Positions 45,572-56,157 of a stretch of 64,000 nt of DNA are shown here, in pieces. The first letter of the stretch is position 1. Every line of letters begins with the position of its first letter. Under the pieces are notes generated by a model. It made no database searches. It was not told the origin of the DNA and saw nothing but the letters and a program-made list of their open reading frames with translations. The position numbers were made by a program, and so were the translations under genes. Source of the stretch: Vitrella brassicaformis (Eukaryota > Sar > Vitrellaceae); contig CDMY01001028.1 in NCBI GenBank assembly GCA_001179505.1, positions 158,928 through 222,927 on the forward strand, read 5' to 3'.

Positions 45572-47443
45572 TTACTCGTTGACGCGGGCGATCTTGGCGT
45601 CGATGCTGTCGATGTCCCCCTCCTCGGCCTTGGACAGAGCGGCCTTGTCCCTCTGCCCCTCGAGGTCGCTGAGCTTGGTCTGCAGCGTCGCCAGCAGGCT
45701 GTCAATGACGGCAACCCGCTTCTGCTTCTCACACAAAGCCTGAATGATAATCGCACAGTAGTCGGCAACAGACGATCCGCAGCGTGTGATCTCGTGTACC
45801 GCTAGATGCACAGTCTCCTGCTCCTGGCCCAGGCTGATGGCCTCTGACCACAACACAACGAACGAGATAATGCATATGTGTGACTTTGCGCATTTCCCCC
45901 TTCTCAGCCCACTCACCATTAAGGGCGGTGCGTGCTTCATCGACATCCTTTTGACTGATGTAGTTGACGGCAGGGTCGTCCTTGAGAGCCTCGAGCTGTC
46001 CCACGCACTCGCCATACATGGCCAGGTCAGCCGCCGTCACAGAGCAGGGGTCTTGGAAGCGGGATGCTAAGACGGGGCGTCGGCTGTCGCAGGATACGCT
46101 GTTGATGTACAGGGTCAGCAGTGTGGGGGCCTTGTGGATGACCGTCTGGAGCCACGTGAGTGGGCGCCTTGTATTGTAGGACCGCACCAGGACCTCACAG
46201 AGGTGCTTGGGGAGATTCGATGAGGGCTCGACATAGAGCTCCTCGGACACGGAGCTGAGATCTAAACAGACAGGTGGCAGGCAAGTGGGAAGAGGGAGGA
46301 AGTGGCGGTAGTCTACCTAGTGGGCTCACCTGTCACGATGACTGGCTCTTTGTAGGCGTATTTCACTTCTTCCTTCTTGTTGATCTCTTCGATCACGCCG
46401 ATCAAGAAGCGATCAGAGGCGCTGACAGAAGTGAATGGCACATCTGCATCGTACCACAGGCACAACCGCATAGTCGCACAAGCTGACTTGCCATCTCTGC
46501 ACATTCACGTACTTGTGAGGTCCAGAACAAACGACGGATTGCTTCTGATCTCCTTCTCCTCTGCCCGCAGCCTCTCCTCCCTCCTCTCCCGTGCCGCCAT
46601 CCGTCGGTCCTCCTCAGCTGCGTCAGCCGCCGGCGGCAGGCGGGCGTCATCGGCCGCCCACTGACGCTCCTTGACACCAGTGCGGCTCGGAGCTCACTCT
46701 CACGCTTCTCATCGGCCCTGGTGACGGCACCATGCACCAATGACTCAAAGTTGTCACTCGACAGGAACTGCTGGCTGACGAGCTGGCCCAGCGGCACAGA
46801 TGCTACCGATTGAACACATATGAAGCAGACCCATGTACGCGAAGCTTGCTAGTGGCTTCACGTACATATGAGAGAGAGGCGCGATAGTGTGAGGTCCTTC
46901 AATACGAAGTGGAGGAAGGACGCAGTTCTGATTGCGCTGGCAGCCAGACCTAGGTTCCTGAGTTGACACACACAGTCAGCTGCGTACACCTCGTAGACAC
47001 ACGGGTGTCTGTGGCCTACCTGAGAGTGCGCCGGTTGGGGTTGGTCCTGAGGCCAGCCGTCGCGGCAGATCTGACTGTATCCTCAACGGTGCGCAGCGAC
47101 AGCTCGCCAACCGAAGCGAAGGACAGCTGGATCTCCTCACACGCAATGGTGCCGAAGAGGCGCTCCAGCACTGTCTGCAGACAAGAAAGATGCCACCAGA
47201 AAATGTATCTCTCACTGTGATTAGTGCTTTCCAGACCTGCAGTTGATCGTGTTGATTGGCTTCGTTGCCAGACGTGGTCAAGACAGCATCCGACAGCTCC
47301 AGATATTCGAACGACTTGCCACACAGGCCCTGCAGGCGATACGGCACACAAATACAGCCAAAACTGTCCTTGGTTTCCCTTGTTTTTCGACGGCCCGACC
47401 CACCTCGAGTAAGTTTACACAGCACTTGAACGACACATGACAT
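45572..47443 (-). CDS. Uncharacterised helical protein, ends at TAA in a coiled coil
   Basis: Starts MSCVVQVLCKLTRG at 47443 and is carried on by exons with FEYLELSDAVLTTSGNEANQ, LERLFGTIACEEIQLSFASV, PLGQLVSQQFLSSDNFESLV and FTSVSASDRFLIGVIEEINK. Next come EELYVEPSSNLPKHLCEVLV, QDPCSVTAADLAMYGECVGQ and a final coiled coil, LLATLQTKLSDLEGQRDK, ending IDAKIARVNE-stop (TAA at 45574-45572). A one-base frame shift lies near 46680, within a Lys/Arg/Glu-rich helix (RMAARERREERLRAEEKE). I do not recognise the fold; a ubiquitin-pathway domain such as PUB is a weak possibility. The reading frame continues across the TAA into the RING gene. Confidence 0.5.
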
Positions 47444-47484
47444 GATAAGATTGTCATCCGCCTGTATGCATACATCAAACGGCC

Positions 47485-50400
47485 TCAGTGAATGCTCCGT
47501 TTCTCGTTTCTCGTACGCCGATACCCGAGCTCGGCGAAGGATCTTTCTTTCGTGTCGTCCCCCGCGTTGGCCGTCTGCCCCTCCTCTGTCGTCGCCTGTC
47601 CATCCCCCTCCGAGTCTGCCGGTACGGCAGCCGACGATGTGCTGGGCATGTGCGTCACGTCACGCGATGATGACGGTGGTGGGGAGGAAATGCTGCTGCT
47701 GCTGCTGCTGCTGCCGTCGTCCTTGCCGTCTCCTTCGGGCTTGGCCTTGAGCAGAGCACTCAACCGGTCGGCAAAGGCAGGGATCAGGTGTCCGCGGACC
47801 AGATACAGCACGGCAAGTGAGGGCAGGTGGCCAATGGCATTGGCGAGCCGGGTGCACTCGTCATCGGGCACCTCGCGCAAATCCACATCTGAGCGGTACA
47901 CAAAACAAACGGCAAGGTGCGCGTTCTGTTGCGACAGCCTTACCGGTCAGGCTCAGTGCAATGAGATGGTCGGCCTCCTCGAGGAAGCCGATGAGGTCGC
48001 TGATGTCATCAGCGGTCAATGAGCACTCCCAGCGGATCGACAATGTCAACATCATACCGGTTGAATACCTGATGGCAAAGATGACACCGTGAACATGAGT
48101 GAATAGCTGTCCGTCATGTCTTGTCATCGACGTACCTCGCCAATGCCGCCGCCAGCCGACAGTGATTGCTGACTTTGATCCATGCCTCTGGCGCCAGCAG
48201 CTCGCGATTGGCATACGATGAGATGCGGTCCGTCGAGCGGACGGGACACAGCCTAATACCAGCCAGCACGAAGTCGCCATGGAGTGCAGGTGCGTCTGTA
48301 TGTCGGTATGTGTTTGAATGACTGTTTACGCGTCTAGCAGACTTCGACACGAGACCGCCAGCACAGCGACGCGTGCAGGCCTGAACTTCAACGGCCCAAC
48401 AAGCCGATAGACGGTGTGGAGGACTCGCTTGTCCGACAAACACCGCACCATGGGATTCTGACAGAAACAGACAGCACATGTGAGAGGTCTGCCGTACATG
48501 TTCGCTCTCTCTGTACGCACCTGCTTGTTCTGCTGCCGTGCGGCCTCTCTCTGCGGGTCCTGCAGCGATGAGACCCACCGATCGATCGCCACCTGCTTCA
48601 AGGAACACACACAGCGGCAAGCGGTGATCGATCGGTTTATGTACGGCAGACTTTGCGGCGGCGAAAGTTGTCGAAGAAATACATTATCTCCGCAATCTGC
48701 AGCCATGCACACAGGTGAAGAGACTTGTGGGCTTGCATGTTGCTGGCACTGAATCGCAATTCACTCACATCCTGTGTGAGGCTGTCGTGTGACGCCGCAA
48801 TGGGTGGCACGGACAGGGCAGAGATGTCCACCTGCAAATGAAGGGCGTCACACAGCAGCAGACACGCAAAGATGACCGCGGATTCGGTAATCGTTTGACC
48901 TTGCTGACCTGCAGAACACTTTCGACGATAGGATTGTCTTTGGCCTTGCCGCTGATCAGCTCCCGATCCCAATAGCTGCACAAATGGAGACAATTCACTC
49001 GGTGCACTCAAGACATGAGGGATAGACACACCTGGCAAGGCTGCCCAGGATATGAAGCACGCTGCTGATGGTGGTGCCGCCGCGAGAGACGGATGCCAGA
49101 CATTCAGTGTCTTGTGTCACAACACTCAACAGGTGGGAGCACATGAGCTCGGCCAGGCCCTCACACGATGCATACTGAGGAAAAGCGAAGACACCGAGGG
49201 CTAACACAGTGACGCATCCACTGTGGTGTTTGCTGACTGACCGAGTTACGAGCAAGTATGAGACCGAGCAGACGGATCGAAGGTCCGAGAGCACGGATCA
49301 GAAGAGGGGTCATTGACGCAGGTGTGTATCGGTGGGTGTGGATGACGCTCAACGTCGCCGAGAGGAAGCCCGCCTGCACGAGGCGCTCGCAGTAGCCCGA
49401 TTCTGAGGAAACACATACGTACAGGAGAAATGAATAGCGGCATTCACCATGCACCATTACTCACCAGCCATTGCCAATGGCACGTTTAGATAGAACAAGA
49501 CGAGCCACTCACAGGCGGCGTGGTCCTTCAGCATTGTGGCTATCTTGCCCAGGGCAGCGGGGCTCGCTGACACAGTACGACACATTGGCGCCAACACACC
49601 TGCATCCGTACAAATACCGACACACGCAGCAGTGGTGTGACGAATCAACGAGTCCCCTCCGTATCTACGTGTCCCGCACCTGGGTCAGAGGTACAGCGGA
49701 AGGCACATGAGAAGATGATGCCTATCAGCTCGTATGCCCTCCACACAATCACCTGATCACTGCTGGTGACCAGTGTCTCGACGAGACCATCGATGTGGCA
49801 GAACATGTGCTTTCGAAATGCCCCCAGATCCTCAGCCGTCACTGCGCGATGCAGCAAAGACACACAGATGCATGGAAGGATGAGAGCCATGTTTGCCGCA
49901 CCACACGGTCACCTTGGACTGTATCGCTGCACATCACTCCTCTAGCTGCCATGAAGACTTGGCTTGGTAGTCTCAGCCTTCCCGCCGTGCTCTCCACCAA
50001 GACACCAAACAGTGGCAGCCACTCCGCACCAAACGGGTACCCAGCCTGATCAAGCCATGCGAGGAAGCAGCCCACCGCAGCCTGAATCGATGCGTCGCTG
50101 CTGTCACGGACGAGGCCCACAATGCAGCCGGCGAGGCCTCCCTGACCCTGCTGTCGGTGCGCCTCGTCCTTCTTGGCGGCCAGCGAGAGCACGAGTCGCC
50201 CGACAGCTGGGTCACGATACGGCAACAGCGGCATTTCCCTGAGCTTTTTCACTTGCTCAACGAAGGGGGCGATGTCACCAGCCAGCAGCGCATCAACAGC
50301 GGCGCACGTGATGGCAGCAGCATCAGAGCCAGACGCCTGGCCCTGCCGCGCGTTGGCCGTGTGTTGCTGGTCGGGTGAGATGGGTGAGTTGGTGGAGGGA

Positions 50401-51184
50401 GGGGATGGGCAAGAGGGACTCGCTGGTTGCCGATCCGCTGATGCCGCCGCTGCGGCGAGTGGCGATGGGTCGATCATGGAGCTGGTGGGGTCGACGGCAT
50501 GCTGCTGCTGGGTGCATATGCAGACATCGGAAGCAGTGGGGGGCTGACGGCTGCCGTCCTGACAATCAGACCCACACATCACACACATATGCACGAACCT
50601 CCCTCGTGCCTGTCTGTCCGTACCGCTGTGGCGTCCGCAAGGGAGTCATCCTCTACGGACCCATCGCCGTCCTTCGCCTCTCCCGTCAGCCTCGAGCCCC
50701 CTTCCTGCTGCTGCATGGGGACGCCGCCCACAGCCGATGCGTCGACTGCTTGTGAGGCGATGGGGGTGAGCTGCATGGACTGGCCACGGGGGACGGATGG
50801 CTGCGGTTGCTGCTGACTCTGGTGTGTGTCGATGGCGCCAGTTGGCATTGGCGGACGCTGGATTGCGATGGGGGGTGCGGACGCGAGCTGCCGAGAGGTA
50901 GCTTTGTTGCTGTCAGTCGCAGGTTTGCGTTCTCTGTGGGGAGATGCTGGTGGCGGGGCAGACGACGCACTCTCTGTGCGGTCACCAGGGCCGCTCCCGT
51001 ACGACTCATCGCCAGACCGCCCACTCCCACCAGATCCCTCCTCTGCCGGGTTGCCACTCATACACTCATGCTGCTGCTGCTGTGGTTGCTCCTGCTGGCT
51101 GGCATCTCCTCTGTTGTCTGGGCTGTTGCTGTCTTCCGTCGGGCTGCCGGCGGAGAGCTCCTCGGAGTTGGCTTCCGTGGACAT
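47485..51184 (-). CDS. Large helical-repeat (ARM/HEAT-like) protein
   Basis: Starts MSTEANSEELSAGSPTEDSN at 51184 with a disordered Gln/Ser-rich region. Next come a helical-repeat body with exons such as AAVGCFLAWLDQAGYPFG, VIVWRAYELIGIIFSCAF, LGKIATMLKDHAACEWLVLF, LIRALGPSIRLLGLILARNS and GLAELMCSHLLSVVTQD. Then come IAEIMYFFDNFRRRK and, nearer the end, leucine-rich segments (SDLIGFLEEADHLIALSLT, TRLANAIGHLPSLAVLYLVR). A poly-Ser stretch encoded by a (CTG)n run at about 47690-47712 lies close to the C-terminus. I could not trace all ends exactly. The repeats suggest a protein-binding scaffold; no enzyme motif was found and no family is named. Confidence 0.55.
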
Positions 51185-51689
51185 GAGCGCTCAGGCGGCT
51201 ATCTATCTGCATCAGTCAAAGGCAAAACAGACACCACATGGACACAAGAGGTGCATGATGAGCCATCGCCTCCAAGACACTCCTTCACTCACTGTGAATC
51301 AACTGTCGTAAAGCAAAGCGAAAGATCTTTCTGACATCGTGCCAGAAGGCAAGCACCGCCACCAGATGAGAGTTTTCTTGCGTCCTTATTGGTGTTCGGT
51401 CGATTATGGGTTTGACGGAACACCTGCCCGATCTCACCAATCCAGGTCCGTTTTGATCAAAACTCACACATACATATATACACACACGACGTCATGTACA
51501 CACAGACACAGTCATCCCCACACATCGGCCACCCTCAACTCATCAACACACACACACAGCTTCAGCGTAACCTCTCGTCCAAATCGAGCTTGTCAGAACT
51601 CATTGCCTCTCTCGCGCTGATCCTCTTCCCTCTTCGGAGGGGGATCAAGACCTGCACACACACGAACACGCATTAGAATAGGTACCGAC
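51185..51689. other. 505-bp spacer between tandem minus-strand genes
   Basis: CA/ACAC runs at 51464-51490 and 51547-51560. No gene seen. Confidence 0.45.
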
Positions 51690-54600
51690 TCAGAAGAAGC
51701 TCAGAGAGGGGATTAGGCTCCCACCAATGAGCTTGATTAGAATGGATGCGATGAAACGGGGGAAGACCCACTCGATCCATTGCGATGCCTTCCACACATA
51801 CGAACTGGCCTTGCCGCCATAGCCACCTAACAACAAACACAGCCGGTACATCCATGCTGGCAGGCAGGAGAGCATGTCTCCTTCATCGACCGTGTGTGAT
51901 GCGAGTCCTATAGTAGCTGTCCACCTACACGAGAAAGGATGCATGCATGCATGCATGACCACAAGAGACGTGCATTTGGATCAGTACTTGCTTACCACAA
52001 TGGCGATGAATACATTGAGCAGGAGAAAGAGTACAGCAAAAATGAAGAGACACTGCACATAGAGGCGGGTACACAACAGGTCATAGGTGCAGCAGCATTC
52101 ATTGCTCCTTCTTTTGTCTCCTCACCGCATAGACAGAAGTGAAAGGCCTCCAGGTCTGGATCAAGCCATGCATGTCCATTTGCCTGCATTCAAGGGCGAG
52201 CAGACAATACCATAAGCGTGCGTTCCTTGAGCAGTGTCTCACCCCTGTAGCTGAACCACCACAGCCAAAAGCGACATCTGGAAAGTTGAAAAAGTCGACC
52301 GATGCTGACCCTGAAAAAGACACACAAGCAAGCGAAAGTCGTTCGTGTAGGCTCTCGGACTGATCAGTTTGCTGACCCAGATTGCAAAAGCGACGAACGT
52401 ACAGCCCAGCAGGATGGGAACAAAGATGAACAAATACCAGAAGAAACGGCCGACGGAGACAGCCAAGGTGGTCCACACCACATAGCCCTGCACACCACAC
52501 ACAGGAGACACAATCAGCAGCGAGAAGGCAGCCCACAGAAGGTAATGAGCTGACCATTCTGGAGAGGCGGACAAACGACACAAGACGCACGTACAGAAAT
52601 AGAAGAAAGACGGCCTCCAGCATCCAGAGACTCTCGTAGTAAGCGCTCTGTGTCGCCCAGCTGCGGAACGTGCCCTTGGACCGCTCGATGATGTCAGTCG
52701 ACGGCGAATTGAAATACAGCACCTTGACGAAGCCGAGGGCGATAAAAATGAGGGATATGCAGAGGTCGATGATGCCGATATCCGTCGTGAAATACCGCCA
52801 CCCTGCACAGACACGGCACCAAAGGTGTCCATGCATGGGCAGCGTCTCTGATTGGCTAGTAATGCTAATTACACGTCTGTTTTCTCCTCATTGTGTCTCT
52901 GACGGCGATGGTGTTGATGACAATCGCAACATAGAGCACCAGCACAAGGCGGATGACCTCAATCACCTTTGTCGGCTCGTCCATGCTGCTCTCGGCGACG
53001 TGCGTCTGCAGACAACACCCACACGGTGCACGGGTGATGCGGTTCTGTTGCTTTTGTGTACTCTGAAAATGCGTATGATCTGTGACGCCACGACCACACC
53101 GGATGGAGGGAGTTCGAAGAGAAAGCGACAGGACAGGCTGACAGAGAAAGGAATGGCAAAAAGATGCGCAAGTCATACAGACGTTCCCCCCTTCCTTCGC
53201 TCACCCGTATCTGTAGTTGGGATTGTATGTTGTGAAGTCGACGTCCACCAGCCGGCTGCTGTCGTCGATCCAGTCCACACGAGACAAGGTACCCATCAGC
53301 CTGACATGCATCCAGGGGTGTGTGTTGCATAGTGCGACTTCTCCTCCCGGCTCACCCGATGAATGTGTCAGGGTCTGTGGTGAGCATGGGGACGTCAAGG
53401 GCGTACCCAGACGCGTCATACGTCTGCAGCCAGCCCCTGAACAATGCAATGCTCCCAGTGACACGTGTTTGCGTCAGCATCCTCTCTCACCTGCTGCCGC
53501 CAACCCCTGACGACTTCCTCGCCGTCTTTGCAGTAACAAACTTGTTCGGCGACGCACAGCCAAGGCCATTTGAGAAGCAATCACTTGGGAGACTCACTGC
53601 GGACAAGGAGAGGGCCATACTTGACGACAAACACGACGTGTAGCATGCATGCGGACCTACATTCAAAGTCGAGGTCGTCGGCCATCATCGAGTTGCTGTC
53701 GACATACGGCGAACCGCACTCTAGAAGGCGAAGGTATATAAAGCGATTCGAGTGATGGCAGCAATCGTCGTGTCTCCTACGTGTGGCGACGTCTTTGAGG
53801 CCCTTCCTCTTGCAGTCGTCATTCTTCACCCGCTGCTGCCTCAAGCGCATCAGACCAACAGGCGCCTGGTACCTGCACACACGCACATGTGCGTATGCTT
53901 GTGGATGCCACTCTTTCTGAGCGAGTACCGTCTCATGAAGCTTTCGTCATCCAACAAAACGAATGGCAGCGTAGTGTTGAGCCAAAGCCACACGTGCATC
54001 GGCCGCCGGACGGTCCTCAAGGACTGCGTCAGAATGCCCTGCTGTGGGAGGTACTGTGAGGTGACAAACTGGTCGCGGACGGCCTGCGTCACCCAGTACG
54101 TGTCACCAGGGGGATTTTGCAGAAAGAACAGGGATGTTGATAGGGCGATGAGCAGAGCAATCACACACAGGTCGCGCAGCTTGACAGTGGCTAAGTGGGC
54201 AGTCCTGCTCTCATCCTGCAGGGTCCATAAGTCATGCAGTCCTGATGCGAGAGCAAAAGATAGCATTGCGTGCATGCTCAGTACTGAATCCTTTCCCTCA
54301 CCTGGGAATTTCTCGAGGAGGTTTCTTGTATCCTTTTCCTCTTCTTGCTGCTCCTGCTGTTCCCTCTTCCTCTTATCTTCATCCTCCTGGCCGTAGTTCG
54401 GGTCGAGGAAGGCGAATGGGTCGAAGTCAGGTAGAGCCATGCTGAAGAGCTCCTGAACGTGAGCAGCAGGAGCCATGAATGCAAGGAGGTTTGTCTCCTG
54501 TGTGAACATGTGTCATTTGTACTCTTTTTGAGCCTTTTGTTTTGTCTCGTGTCTCAAGCTGGTAGATGGCGTCGACGGTCAGATCGCGATGGTGCAGGAA

Positions 54601-55266
54601 CAACTTTGCCTCACCAACCGCATTGTCGCCGTACCAAAAGAATTGCTGACGACGAGACACGTCACCCACATGAATCACCCTATGACTCGATGACTCGACC
54701 ACCTCTGATTACCTGCACGTTGTCTTCGGCATCTTCCACCTGTGTCCTTGCGCCTGTCGCGTGGAAGCCTGGCCTCTCGTTGACGTCTTCTGGCATTCTG
54801 GCCACCAAGTCATTCTCCAGCAAATAGTCCAGCTCACTCACACCCCAATACTCACACGCATCTATCACACACATGCACATGCGATCAATATGACTGCATC
54901 GCTGTAAACAACTGCCGCTGTCTCCCAAAGTCACCCCTTTTTAGCTCGGACAGCGTTGTGCTCGCCTCGACTTTGTAAGAGAGGTGATACTTGACGTCCA
55001 CCGATTCGATTGGGTAGAAGAGCACCAGCACCGTGTCGACGCAGTTGCGCTGCATCTCGCGCTGCGCCTCTTCTTGACGCCGCCTGGCACTGCATGACAG
55101 CAAGACGATACAGAATGCAGAGTGCAGCATAGGCCCTCACTTGCGCGCCACTTCTGTCTTTGTGCGCGACAGCGGAGAGAATGACTGCTGGGTTGCCATA
55201 GCATCGCCTTCCTCTTCCGCCTGGGGATTCAAGGCAGGGATCCTTCACCAATTCATGCATCACACA

Positions 55267-55306
<40 letters not shown>

Positions 55307-55798
55307 ACACAACGCCTGCCTGTATGTCGAATGCAAGCCACCTTTGTCTCAGTAGCTGAGTGAAGACTTTGCGTGCATGTCTTTGCCGCTCCAGCTCCCG
55401 CCGGTCATTCTCGCTCTGCGCCGCCGCGCTCACCTTCTGACCCTCCCTCTGACAACATAAAGATGGAGACGCCGAGAGACAGATCTCTCCTCCGGTGTAC
55501 CCACCCGCAGCTCCTCTATGTGCAGCCTCTCCTTGACGAAATTGAGCTCCTCCTCGCGGCCCGCCAGCTCTGTCTGTAGATTTCGCAGTTGATCCTGTCA
55601 CACGCGAACAACACAAAATGCGACACACGGCCGCATCGACTGCCCTGCTGTGGATGGACATGTGGAGCAGGCCTTTACTTGCAGGCGGTCGAGTGTCTCC
55701 TGTCTTCGTTTCCTCTCCGCATCGCTCTTGAGGATCTGCTCCCGCACGGAGGCGAGCGTCGCCTCACTCACTGATTCGTCAGCTGCTGACGGCTGCAT
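51690..55798 (-). CDS. Polycystin-2-like (TRPP/PKD) cation channel
   Basis: Starts MQPSAADESVSEATLASVRE at 55798, stop at 51692-51690. N-terminal coiled coils are followed by an uncharacterised domain (VDTVLVLFYPIESVDVKYHL). TM1 is DLCVIALLIALSTSLFF. The large extracellular polycystin domain follows, with RQAPVGLMRLRQQRVKN, ECGSPYVDSNSMMADDLDFE and RLVDVDFTTYNPNYRY. Later TMs: VIEVIRLVLVLYVAIVINTI, YFTTDIGIIDLCISLIFIAL, SLWMLEAVFLLFLYVRLVSF, WYLFIFVPILLGCTFVAFAI. Pore: FSTFQMSLLAVVVQLQGQMD, then S6 CLFIFAVLFLLLNVFIAIV. The family's LGD filter is LQG here. In protists such channels often act in cilia. A short tail follows S6 (no EF-hand or coiled coil). Confidence 0.82.
55261..55306. repeat. 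(CA)n then (GA)n microsatellite in a polycystin-gene intron
   Basis: CA repeats from 55261 to about 55282, then GAGA to about 55306; on the coding (minus) strand this is a CT then GT tract near an intron 3' end. Confidence 0.7.
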
Positions 55799-56157
55799 CC
55801 TTATCAAGTGTGGTGAGCAGCCTTAGACGTTGACACGTCTTCTTGCTCAGCTCGGAAGCACCGCTTCAGAAGCGAGCTCGCAAAATCTCGCCGAGACGGG
55901 ACAAAAAAAGAAAAGGATAACAAGAGTATAGTACATTCAACCACTTTCGTCCATCGCAGGAATAGCACCATCCTCGATGGCGCCATCAGGTGCGCTCGAA
56001 TCGCCGCGGGCCGCCCTCGTCAGCCACACCACAGCCATCGACCTCGTCTGAGTGTGTGCCGGACAAGCGCCGCAGGCCGGAGGGGGGGGAGGGAGGCGGT
56101 GTGGTGGTCGTGTCGACGGCGTCGAGGGCGCCTGTGCGGCTTTCTCAGCGCATACGA
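55799..56157. promoter_or_regulatory. Divergent region between polycystin gene (-) and RCC1-like gene (+)
   Basis: Contains GCGAGCTCGCAA at 55872-55883 and TCTCGCCGAGA (palindromic about its central C) at 55886-55896. TCTCGCCGAGA recurs at 63566-63576. The right part has a coding-like frame (KRRRPEGGEGGG..SRAPVRLSQRIR) without an ATG, so the RCC1 gene may start further left than annotated. Confidence 0.4.
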
